A stretch of 64,000 nucleotides of DNA from Devosia oryzisoli. Its GTDB lineage: Bacteria > Pseudomonadota > Alphaproteobacteria > Rhizobiales > Devosiaceae. Shown piece by piece: positions 55,231 through 64,000 of this stretch (positions within the stretch are counted from its first letter, which is position 1; each line of letters begins with the position of its first letter). The notes beneath the pieces are model-generated. The model searched no databases and had not been told where the DNA came from. It saw nothing but the letters and a program-made list of their open reading frames with translations. A program made the translations under genes and the position numbers. The stretch lies in assembly GCF_014837245.1 (NCBI RefSeq), contig NZ_JACYFU010000001.1, positions 620,001 to 684,000 of the forward strand, in the 5' to 3' direction.

Positions 55231-56295
55231 TCAGGCGGCCGAGGCGCTGGAGCCGCCACCGCCCAGTTCCACCAGCTCGCTTTCGCTCACCACCCGATTG
55301 CGGCCGGCGTGCTTGGCGGCATAAAGGCAGCGGTCGGCACGTTCGATCAGGGACATGGCGTTGTCAGTGGGGTGGAAGCGCGCCACGCCAAATGACGCCG
55401 TTATGCGGCCCAGCTTCTCGTTGGTCGAGCGCTTGAGCAGTTCCTTGGCCTGGATGGCCTTGCGCACGTTCTCGGCGACGATAACCGCGCCTTCCATGTC
55501 GGTGGAGGGAAGCACCGCCACAAACTCCTCGCCGCCATAGCGCGCCGCGAGGTCCTTGCCCTTGATGTTGGACTTGAGAGTCATCGCCACCAGGCGCAAC
55601 ACCTGGTCGCCTGTCTGGTGGCCATAGGTGTCGTTGAAGGTCTTGAAGTGGTCGATATCGACCAGCATCAGCGACAGCGGCGCGCCGGTCTCGGCAGCCT
55701 CCCGGATGGCTTCTGCGAGGCCCTCGTCGAGGCTCTTGCGGTTGGCGATCTTGGTCAGGGGGTCGAGCATCGACTCGCGGCGAACGTCGTCCAGATCTCG
55801 CTGGAGGGCCGCGATATCGTCGCGCGAGCTTTCCAGCTGCCGCTCGAGCTCGCTATTGGTGTCCTGCATCCGGCGCGTTTCCGCCAGAAGCCGGCCGGCC
55901 AGCTGGCGGATCATCTCCGGCGACAGTTCATGCTCCAGATCACCCGTGGCGGACTGCAGCGAGCCGGAATAGGCATTGGCCGTCGTCATGGCCGCGTCGA
56001 TGGCGTCGTGTACCGCCTCGATGCGGGCGTGCATGCGCTCGGAGACGCTGCTCATCCGGTCATTGACGTCGGACTTGAGAAACTCGTTGTAGAGCGTCTC
56101 CACCAAATCCTGCGAGGGCGCAGCGCCATTGCGGAAGATCGTGTTGATGCGATTGTTCAGAGTCGGATTGACGCCCGTCGCGTAGGTGTAGAGCAGTTCA
56201 TAGAACTGCGGGTACGGCGGTATGCCGCTGCGCTTCAGCAGGTCGAATGCAGCATTGGCGTATCCCAACGCCCGCATGAATTCCTGATCCGACAC
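55231..56295 (-). CDS. Diguanylate cyclase (GGDEF)
   Basis: Makes cyclic di-GMP. The protein has 354 residues from GTG 56295. An N-terminal helical region of about 180 residues, partly coiled coil (NSELERQLESSRDDIAALQRDL), has no membrane helix. The GGDEF domain has DPLTKIANRKSLD, DIDHFKTFNDTYGHQTGD and the active GGEEF in ARYGGEEFVAVLPS. The inhibitory I-site reads KGKD, not RxxD, so product inhibition is probably lost. The signal input is unknown. Confidence 0.9.
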   Translation of the reverse strand: MSDQEFMRALGYANAAFDLLKRSGIPPYPQFYELLYTYATGVNPTLNNRINTIFRNGAAPSQDLVETLYNEFLKSDVNDRMSSVSERMHARIEAVHDAIDAAMTTANAYSGSLQSATGDLEHELSPEMIRQLAGRLLAETRRMQDTNSELERQLESSRDDIAALQRDLDDVRRESMLDPLTKIANRKSLDEGLAEAIREAAETGAPLSLMLVDIDHFKTFNDTYGHQTGDQVLRLVAMTLKSNIKGKDLAARYGGEEFVAVLPSTDMEGAVIVAENVRKAIQAKELLKRSTNEKLGRITASFGVARFHPTDNAMSLIERADRCLYAAKHAGRNRVVSESELVELGGGGSSASAA

Positions 56296-56430
56296 CGTCC
56301 ACCCCGCGTGCTGCCGCGTCCCGATTGTATGAAACCATCCACGAGTCGGGGAGTCCTCCCAGGAGAGAGCGGACTTTACCCCACAACAACTACAGCAGGA
56401 TTTCCCTACCGTTTGGTCTATTTCAGCGGA

Positions 56431-57864
56431 TCATTCGCTGATCCGGGTCGGACGCAGGAGAAAAGCCGGGACTGGACCAGCGTCGCCGAACGCCGACCCG
56501 CCCTGCGCCGACTGCGGTTCTTCCTGAGGGGGGCGAGTCCGCGAGGGCCGCGACCGTTTCGGAGCCGGTTTGGCCTCGGCAGGCTTGGTCTCTGCAGGTG
56601 CCGCCTCGCTCTGACTCGTGTCGACGGCAGTCGCACTGGATTTTTTCGATGAGGCGCCAGAGCGCCCACGGCGCCCGCGGGTCGGTTTCTCACGAACCGG
56701 CGCATCGTCGTCCGTCGCCATTTCGGGCGCGGCCTCGTCGGCGTCAAGCCAGTCGACAGGCTTTTCGATCAGTCGCAAAATGGCGGCCAGATGCTTGTCG
56801 TCGGAGGGGGCAACCAGGGTGTAGGCAACGCCGGAGCGACCGGCCCGGCCGGTGCGGCCGATGCGATGGACGTAGTCCTCCGCGTGCACCGGCACGTCGA
56901 AGTTGAAGACGTGGCTCACCGCCGGGATATCGAGGCCGCGGGCGGCGACGTCACTGGCCACGAGCAAGGTCAGCTTGTCCGTCTTGAATGCGTCCAGCGT
57001 TTCCATGCGGCTTTTCTGATCCATGTCGCCGTGCAGCGCCCCGGCGCTGTAACCATGGCGCTCCAGCGACCGTGCCAAAGTCGCCACGTCGCGCTTGCGG
57101 TTGCAGAAAATGATGGCGTTGGTCAGTCCCTCGGCCGCGTCGATGCGCTGGCGCAGCGCCGCCCGCTTCTGGTCCGGCTTTGAGGACACCTTGACCAGCT
57201 TCTGATCGATCGTTTCCGCGGTGGAGGCGGCGCGCGAGACCTGGACGTGTACCGGGTCCTGCAGGAATTTCTTGGTCAGCCGCTCGATCTGCTGGTCCAT
57301 GGTGGCGGAGAACAGCATCGTCTGCCGACGCGGGGGCAGGCGGCCGACGATCTTCTCGATGTCATCGATGAAGCCCATGTCGAGCATCCGGTCGGCTTCG
57401 TCGATGACGAGGATTTCCACGCCGTTGAGCATGATCTTGCCGCGCTCGATCTGGTCGAGCAGGCGGCCCGGTGTGGCGATCAGGACGTCGACGCCACGAT
57501 CGAGCTTCTTGTTCTGGTCTTCGAAGCTCACGCCGCCGATAATCAGCGCCATGGTGAGCTTGTGGTTCTTGCCATACTTCTCGAAGTTCTCCGCAACCTG
57601 CGCGGCCAGTTCGCGCGTCGGCTCGAGGATTAGCGTGCGCGGCATCCGGGCGCGGGCGCGACCTTTCTCGAGCAGCGTCAGCATGGGCAGCACGAAAGAC
57701 GCCGTCTTGCCGGTCCCTGTCTGCGCAATGCCGATCAGGTCCTTCTTCTGCAGCAGGTGGGGGATCGCCTGCGCCTGAATTTCGGTCGGCTTGGTGTAGC
57801 CGGCATCCGCAACCGCATCAGTGACTTTGCTGGAAAGGCCAAGTCCGGAGAAATTGTCGGTCAA
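56431..57864 (-). CDS. DEAD-box RNA helicase (RhlE-like)
   Basis: ATP-dependent RNA unwinding. From TTG 57864 (GGAAG upstream; TDNFSGLGLSSKVTDAVADAG opening) it has 477 residues; the frame stays open to 57957. Motifs: Q-motif PTEIQAQAIP, I AQTGTGKT, Ia PTRELAAQ, II DEAD, III SAT, VI HRIGRTGRAG. The last 110 residues are basic, proline-rich and likely disordered (GRRGRSGASSKKSS, PAPKRSRPSRTRPPQ), an RNA-binding tail. A promoter about 245 nt upstream leaves a long leader. Confidence 0.9.
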   Translation of the reverse strand: MTDNFSGLGLSSKVTDAVADAGYTKPTEIQAQAIPHLLQKKDLIGIAQTGTGKTASFVLPMLTLLEKGRARARMPRTLILEPTRELAAQVAENFEKYGKNHKLTMALIIGGVSFEDQNKKLDRGVDVLIATPGRLLDQIERGKIMLNGVEILVIDEADRMLDMGFIDDIEKIVGRLPPRRQTMLFSATMDQQIERLTKKFLQDPVHVQVSRAASTAETIDQKLVKVSSKPDQKRAALRQRIDAAEGLTNAIIFCNRKRDVATLARSLERHGYSAGALHGDMDQKSRMETLDAFKTDKLTLLVASDVAARGLDIPAVSHVFNFDVPVHAEDYVHRIGRTGRAGRSGVAYTLVAPSDDKHLAAILRLIEKPVDWLDADEAAPEMATDDDAPVREKPTRGRRGRSGASSKKSSATAVDTSQSEAAPAETKPAEAKPAPKRSRPSRTRPPQEEPQSAQGGSAFGDAGPVPAFLLRPTRISE

Positions 57865-58175
57865 GTCGTTGCTTCCACTCAGGGAGTTGGCCGCCAGCAG
57901 CGACCCAGGGGGTAAGCGCAGCGGTGATTGATTTGGACAAGGCCCGCTCTTGTACATGTGCGGCCCTTGCTGGGCGTGCGGATGAATTGGTCCGCATTCG
58001 GGCGCTGGACTTCAGACAGTGCTGCGCGCTCCAATGCCCCGCCGGGGTCCGTGCGGATCAGCGCAGCAATAAACGCGGCACCGCCTGCAAGTTGTCCCGG
58101 CGAGCGGGACCATAGCGCAAACCCCTTGACTGTCAACGGCCTTGGGGAATTGCTCTCATTTGCAGTTAAGGGCCT
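57865..58175. other. Gap between parE and helicase genes: leader region
   Basis: 311 bp with no gene I can support. It holds the helicase promoter near 58109-58136, a hairpin GTCCCG/CGGGAC on the minus strand just after the -10 (plus strand about 58093-58109), and otherwise an open GC-rich leader. Short frames read through it but have no ribosome binding site. Confidence 0.7.
58109..58136 (-). promoter_or_regulatory. Sigma-70-type promoter of the helicase gene
   Basis: On the minus strand -35 TTGACA (58136-58131), 16-bp spacer, -10 TATGGT (58114-58109). It lies inside the parE-helicase gap and points toward the helicase, predicting a 5' leader of roughly 240 nt. Confidence 0.65.
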
Positions 58176-60209
<2,034 letters not shown>

Positions 60210-60419
60210 GCACTTTCCAATTCCTTGCCCGAATCAATCGGGTCCAGCGCCCAGCATATCCCAAGCGTTTCCGCGGGTCTGGCCTGGTGAGCAATTCCCA
60301 CAAGTGTGGTCGGCATCGGGCCGTCAAGATGAACGCTATATGAACAGCCGCTTGTGGATCAGTTCAGGGCCTGGGGCGTTTCATCGCCGAGTGAAGCTCC
60401 GAGCGACGAGGTAATCCCG

Positions 60420-60749
60420 ATGGCACCCATATACAAGATGGTTACCGTTCTGCTGATTGGGCTGGGAACGTTCGCTCCGCTGCAAGCCGCCAGCGCGCAG
60501 AGCATGAACTTCGGCATTCATTTCGGCGATGAGCCGGATGACTTCTTTCCGCCTCTACCAATTTGCCTGACGGACCGGCAGATCAGGGACGCCATAGCTG
60601 ACCGCGGCTTCAGCGACATCTTCCTCAATGTCGCAAACGAGGGCCAGATCCAGGTTCGCGCCACGCGCGGAAACTGGGTTTACCTCATCGATTTCGACTA
60701 CTGCCGTGATCGGATCGATGACATCACCCGCCTGCGGCCCGCCCGCTGA
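60420..60749 (+). CDS. Small exported protein, PepSY-like region
   Basis: From ATG 60420 (GAGG upstream) 109 residues. The signal peptide is APIYKMVTVLLIGLGTFAPLQAASA, cut near AQS. The mature part has two Cys (PICLTDRQIRD, DYCRDRI) that can form a disulfide, and an alpha-beta unit IRDAIADRGFSDIFLNVANEGQIQVRATRGNW that resembles the PepSY-like fold. No specific family was recognised. It is divergent from parE. Confidence 0.65.
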   Translation: MAPIYKMVTVLLIGLGTFAPLQAASAQSMNFGIHFGDEPDDFFPPLPICLTDRQIRDAIADRGFSDIFLNVANEGQIQVRATRGNWVYLIDFDYCRDRIDDITRLRPAR

Positions 60750-60878
60750 TCGCAATGTGAAGCAAGGGGCGTCCCAGATCAGGGCTCGGCATTTACACCT
60801 CGTTTGCTTCTTGAAAGCACTTTCTTAAACGGCCGCTGATAGAACAGTGGACATACGGTTTTTGTTTGGAGTTGCCGT

Positions 60879-61049
60879 ATGCGAGGGCCGCCGCACAGTA
60901 CTGCGTATCCAGCTGCGGATGGTTCCTCAAGTGTCTCTGGCCATTGGCCTGTTGCCGGGTTCTTCAGTATTGCGTACCGGCTGGCCAATGTCCGCACTTC
61001 CCGTCTTGGGGCCGTTATGGCGACCACGGCCGTCTTCTATTTTTGCTGA
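60879..61049 (+). CDS. Predicted 56-residue protein with C-terminal hydrophobic segment
   Basis: An ORF with GGAG 7 nt before its ATG. The product starts MRGPPHSTAYPAADG and ends in a small hydrophobic segment SRLGAVMATTAVFYFC. It has no family I recognise. The ribosome binding site and the non-random C-terminus support it, but codon evidence is too short to be decisive. It may be regulatory (upstream of the ABC-F gene) rather than a functional protein. Confidence 0.4.
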   Translation: MRGPPHSTAYPAADGSSSVSGHWPVAGFFSIAYRLANVRTSRLGAVMATTAVFYFC

Positions 61050-61117
61050 ATCCGATTGCCTTTGATCGTGCGCCTCGCTACGAGGGGCGCAGTGTCCATT
61101 CGAGGCGGGAGGGCTGC

Positions 61118-61186
61118 ATGACTGTTTTTCAGACGCATCGCACCCGTGGCCCCGTCTTCGCCCTGCGGCTTGAGCTGCAGGGCTGA
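61118..61186 (+). CDS. Candidate 22-residue leader peptide upstream of the ABC-F gene
   Basis: GGGAGG lies 6 nt before the ATG; the peptide is MTVFQTHRTRGPVFALRLEL followed by QG and stop. A 9-bp hairpin (61243-61266) and a second shorter one (61280-61295) lie between it and the ABC-F start at 61316. This layout resembles ribosome-mediated attenuation known for antibiotic-resistance ABC-F genes. It is an inference from position only. Confidence 0.45.
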   Translation: MTVFQTHRTRGPVFALRLELQG

Positions 61187-61242
61187 CCGAGGCTGGTCCG
61201 GACGCTTCTTTTGCATCCATTCCTTCCGGTTTGCCCTTTCTC

Positions 61243-61266
61243 GCGCTGATGTCTTGTCATCAGCGC
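61243..61266 (+). promoter_or_regulatory. Hairpin in the ABC-F leader
   Basis: A perfect 9-bp stem, arms GCGCTGATG and CATCAGCGC, loop TCTTGT, 50 bp before the ABC-F ATG. The following TTGTCC is too poor for a classic terminator, so a switch rather than a plain terminator is possible. Confidence 0.5.
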
Positions 61267-61315
61267 TTGTCCAGGCACAGGCGCGTCTTGGCGCCATCTC
61301 GGAAAGACCCTCCCG

Positions 61316-62830
61316 ATGGGCACGATCAGTCTTCGCAATGCCGGGCACCGCGCCGGCGACCTTCTCTTTTCCGACCTCAATCTCGTTATCGCCGATGGCG
61401 ATCATGTGGGGCTCGTTGCGCCGAACGGCCGCGGAAAATCCACTCTGTTGCGGGCGATGGCAGGGCAGCTTGAGCTCTCCGAGGGGGAGCTGACGCGCTC
61501 GCGCGGGCTCCTTGTCGGCTACGTGCCGCAGGACGTCGCTCCGGCGGCCCTTGGCATCGACCTGCACACCTTCGTCGCCGACGGTCTGGGGCCCGAGCAG
61601 CGGGAAACCGAAGCGTGGCGGGCGGAGATGGTTCTCGAGGAGTTCGAGATACCAAGCGCGCTGCGAAGCCGGCCGCTCGGAGAATTAAGTGGCGGCTGGC
61701 AGCGGATGGCGCTGCTGGCACGATGCTGGGTCCGTGAACCCAATGCGCTGTTGCTCGACGAGCCGACAAATCACCTCGATCTCGGGCGGGTCGGGTTCGT
61801 GGAACGCTGGCTGTCCTATGCAGCCAAGGACCTGCCGGTGGTCATTGCCAGCCACGACAGGGCCTTTCTCGACGCCACGACGAACCGGACGCTGTTCCTG
61901 CGTCCTTCCGAGCAGCCCTTTTTCCCGCTGCCGTTTTCCAAGGCCCGATCCGAGCTGGACCGGCTGGACGAGGCTGCGGAGGCGCACCGGGAGCGAGACC
62001 TCAAGCAGGCGGCGCAACTGCGTCGTCAGGCGGCCACGCTCACAAATATTGGCATCAATTCCGGCAGCGACCTTCTGACGGTTAAATCCAGGCAGTTGAG
62101 GGAGCGGGCGGACCGCATCGAGGGCCAGGTGCAGTCGGTGCACAAGGATCGCACTGGAGTTGTGCGGCTTGGCAACAGTGGCGCAGACGCACGGATAATG
62201 CTCTCGTTCGCCAAAGTAGAAGTCGCGACCCCGGATGGTCGGATGCTGTTCGTCATCGATAGGCTCCGTCTGTTCCAGGGCGAGCGCATGGTTGTCCTGG
62301 GCCGGAACGGCGCGGGTAAATCGCGGCTGATGGCGCTTCTCACTTCCGCACTTGGCGGAGCCGAAGTCGAAGGGTTGCGGATCAGTCCGCAGGTGGCCGC
62401 TGGCTATATGGACCAAGGCCTTGCCTGGCTACCATTGGATGAGGCGCCATTTGATTTTCTTGCGGCGCGCTCAGGCGATGGCGACCGCCGGATAATCGCC
62501 TTGCTCGCAGGAGCGGGATTTTCGCCGGAGCGGCAGACAAGGCCGATCGCGACACTCTCGCTGGGACAGCGTGCTCGCCTGGCCCTCCTGGCGCTGAGGC
62601 TCGCCCGGCCCAACTTCTACCTGCTCGACGAGCCGACGAACCATCTCGACATCCCTGGGCAGGAGCAACTCGAAGCCGACATTGTCGAAGAAGGCGCAAC
62701 CGTGGTCCTTGTGTCGCACGATCGCACGTTCCTGCGCTCGATCGGCACGCGCTACTTCGAAATCAAAGGCAGACGACTCGTCGAGGTCGATGGACCCGAG
62801 GCGTTTCTCGATGAGCAGGAGAAGGGCTGA
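61316..62830 (+). CDS. ABC-F family ATPase
   Basis: Cytosolic ribosome-binding ABC protein with two ABC domains and no membrane part, 504 residues. Domain 1: Walker A with K41-S42-T43, signature LSGGWQRM, DEPTNHLD (D148-E149). A linker of about 90-110 residues with coiled-coil character (RSELDRLDEAAEAHRERDLK) leads to domain 2 with GRNGAGKS and DEPTNHLD. The insertion that makes the EttA arm is short or absent, more like ribosome-protection ABC-F proteins than EttA. Walker A 1 is atypical (APNGRGKST). The substrate antibiotic or housekeeping role is unknown. Confidence 0.87.
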   Translation: MGTISLRNAGHRAGDLLFSDLNLVIADGDHVGLVAPNGRGKSTLLRAMAGQLELSEGELTRSRGLLVGYVPQDVAPAALGIDLHTFVADGLGPEQRETEAWRAEMVLEEFEIPSALRSRPLGELSGGWQRMALLARCWVREPNALLLDEPTNHLDLGRVGFVERWLSYAAKDLPVVIASHDRAFLDATTNRTLFLRPSEQPFFPLPFSKARSELDRLDEAAEAHRERDLKQAAQLRRQAATLTNIGINSGSDLLTVKSRQLRERADRIEGQVQSVHKDRTGVVRLGNSGADARIMLSFAKVEVATPDGRMLFVIDRLRLFQGERMVVLGRNGAGKSRLMALLTSALGGAEVEGLRISPQVAAGYMDQGLAWLPLDEAPFDFLAARSGDGDRRIIALLAGAGFSPERQTRPIATLSLGQRARLALLALRLARPNFYLLDEPTNHLDIPGQEQLEADIVEEGATVVLVSHDRTFLRSIGTRYFEIKGRRLVEVDGPEAFLDEQEKG

Positions 62831-62943
62831 TCAAACGGTGAACCAGAACGAGGGCAGGGCGCGCAGCAGCGCTATGCTTGTCCGAGCCTTGGGTCGATAC
62901 AGCGCGTCGCGGGACTGACGGAACATGCGGGTCAACCGCGGGT

Positions 62944-62973
62944 GAAAAAAAGGGCAGCCTTAGGGCTGCCCTT
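62944..62973 (-). terminator. Rho-independent terminator of tig
   Basis: A 10-bp stem, arms AAGGGCAGCC (62950-62959) and GGCTGCCCTT (62964-62973), loop TTAG, with an A-run on the left that becomes U-rich on the minus strand. It lies 25 bp after the tig stop at 62998. Confidence 0.87.
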
Positions 62974-62997
62974 CGATCTACGAAAGCGTCAAAGCGC

Positions 62998-64000
62998 TTA
63001 GTGGTGATGTTCCTCGGGAACCTCGTCCTCATCCGCCTGAATGAGCTTTGCCAGCTCTTCGCGCGACATCTTTTTCTCGGTGATCTCGCCCTGGTCGGCG
63101 ATGAAGTCGACGACCTTGTTCTCGAAGATGGGCGCACGAAGGCCGGCCAGCGCCTGCGGGTTCTTGCGATAATAGTCGTAGACCTGCTGCTCCTGGCCGG
63201 GGAAACGACGCACTTCGGCGATCAGCGCCTGCTGGTGCTCTTCATCGCTCACCTGCACTTCGTTCTGGTTGCCAATCTCGGCAACCACGAGGCCCAGGCG
63301 CACGCGGCGCTCGGCAATGCGCTTGTACTGCTCCTGCGCAGCCTCTTCGGTTGTGCCTTCGTCTTCGAAGGACCGGCCATGATGCTCGACCTCGTGCTTG
63401 ACGCGCTGCCAGATGGTGTCGAATTCAGCGTCCACCAGCTGTGCCGGCACGTCGAACTTGTGGCCTTCGTCAAGCGCGTCGAGGATCTGGCGCTTCATGT
63501 GCTGGCGGCTCATGGACTGCAGTGCAGCTTCCATCTGCTCCCGAACAGCCTTACGCAGCGCGGCCACGTCTTCGAGGCCGAGGCGCTTTGCGAAGTCATC
63601 GTCGAGCTCGCCAGCGTTCGGCCCGTCAACGTGCAGCACGGATACGTCGAAGGTCGCTTCCTTGCCGGCAAGCTCCGTGTTGCCATAGTCGGCCGGGAAG
63701 GTGACCTTGACTTCCTTGCTCTCGCCCTTCTTGACGCCGATGAGCTGCTCTTCAAAGCCCGGGATGAACTCACCCGAACCCACCGTCAGATGAGCGTGGT
63801 CGGACGAGCCGCCCTCGAATTCCTCACCGTCGATCTTGCCGACGAAGCTGAGGCCGAGGCGATCGCCGTTCTCGACAACGGCGCCATCACCCTTGTCGGT
63901 ATAGCCGCGGTTCTGTGCGAAAACGCGGTTGACCTCGGCGTCCACTTCTTCCTCGGTCACTTCGACGACTGGCTTGGTTAGCTTGACGCCCTTGAGCTCC
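62998..64000 (-). CDS. tig: Trigger factor, 3' part
   Basis: Ribosome-associated chaperone and prolyl isomerase. The gene runs off the right end, so its start and the ribosome-binding domain (about the first 120 residues) are missing. The visible part holds the linker, the FKBP-like PPIase domain (GDRLGLSFVGKIDGEEFEGG, SGEFIPGFEEQLIGVKKGE) and the C-terminal helical arms, ending EVPEEHHH. A short C-terminal His run is a mild oddity. Confidence 0.93.
   Translation of the reverse strand, partial: ELKGVKLTKPVVEVTEEEVDAEVNRVFAQNRGYTDKGDGAVVENGDRLGLSFVGKIDGEEFEGGSSDHAHLTVGSGEFIPGFEEQLIGVKKGESKEVKVTFPADYGNTELAGKEATFDVSVLHVDGPNAGELDDDFAKRLGLEDVAALRKAVREQMEAALQSMSRQHMKRQILDALDEGHKFDVPAQLVDAEFDTIWQRVKHEVEHHGRSFEDEGTTEEAAQEQYKRIAERRVRLGLVVAEIGNQNEVQVSDEEHQQALIAEVRRFPGQEQQVYDYYRKNPQALAGLRAPIFENKVVDFIADQGEITEKKMSREELAKLIQADEDEVPEEHHH

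Larger units (their letters stand above)
60750..61315. other. 566-bp intergenic region before the ABC-F gene
   Basis: It holds two possible small ORFs (60879-61049 and 61118-61186), then a GCGCTGATG/CATCAGCGC hairpin (61243-61266) and a GGCGC/GCGCC hairpin (61280-61295). Apart from these, no tRNA, known RNA or larger gene can be supported. The minus strand reads open over much of it but without start signals. Confidence 0.6.

Noticed and set aside
61685..62416. Long minus-strand frame inside the ABC-F gene
   Set aside because: It is a shadow; the plus strand has two complete ABC domains with catalytic motifs.

Overview
The window is a 64 kb stretch of a GC-rich (about 63-65 % by eye) alphaproteobacterial chromosome. 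Several genes point to this class: an ATP12-type F1 assembly chaperone, the division-plane ATPase MipZ, DUF1489, a suf cluster with two cysteine desulfurases, and an Irr/ICE-like palindrome upstream of suf. The mix fits Hyphomicrobiales, plausibly a Devosia-like organism; the order and genus are inference, not proof. I see no insertion sequence, integrase, phage gene, CRISPR array or rRNA. Nearly all of the DNA is vertically inherited-looking core genome with one accessory sugar locus.

Layout. 0-4.7 kb: 3' end of a Deg/HtrA protease, rarA, an RluC-type pseudouridine synthase, a HAD phosphatase and an ATP12 chaperone, all rightward. 4.7-10 kb: leftward folate operon folP-folB-folK, a small stress membrane protein, an SLC13/RCK transporter, a phosphotriesterase-like hydrolase and a DUF6894 protein. 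10-19.7 kb: rimO, doxX, DUF4282, lipB, a stand-alone SpoA (FliN-like) protein, tRNA-Leu(GAG), a 54-residue lipoprotein, an MmcQ/YjbR protein, mgtE, a 33-residue membrane peptide, a GST, DUF1489, mipZ, an HxlR regulator and a DJ-1/PfpI protein. 19.7-29.8 kb: a D,D-carboxypeptidase, tusA, a CAP-domain lipoprotein, a Cache/HisKA_2 sensor kinase, DUF1810, a Tat-exported PhoD, a CDF metal exporter, a membrane PQQ glucose dehydrogenase and a GNAT enzyme.

29.8-37.4 kb is a self-contained sugar-utilisation locus: a LacI-type repressor faces a GH2 glycosidase, an ABC ATPase, a solute-binding protein and two permeases. A 22-bp near-ideal LacI-type palindrome lies between the repressor and the catabolic genes. 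37.6-46.5 kb: tRNA-Arg(CCU), prfB with a classical programmed +1 frameshift, an M23 peptidase, a peroxiredoxin, a very large AsmA-like protein, tyrS and an alpha/beta hydrolase.

46.5-53.9 kb is the Fe-S assembly cluster nifS-sufB-sufC-sufD-sufS-sufT-sufA, interrupted by three palindromic intergenic repeats. It is followed by an aroA whose active-site motifs differ from the CP4-like class II form usual in rhizobia. 55-64 kb: a GGDEF cyclase, a DEAD-box helicase with a good promoter and an approximately 240-nt leader, parE, a small exported protein, a 566-bp region with two short ORFs ahead of an ABC-F ATPase, and the 3' part of trigger factor.

No clearly new multi-gene system is evident. The most useful leads are small or regulatory: a 60-codon ORF that exactly bridges the GH2 and ABC ATPase genes, the candidate leader peptide and hairpins before the ABC-F gene, the LacI, HxlR and Irr-like palindromes, unlisted micro-proteins, and the repeat elements in the suf cluster.
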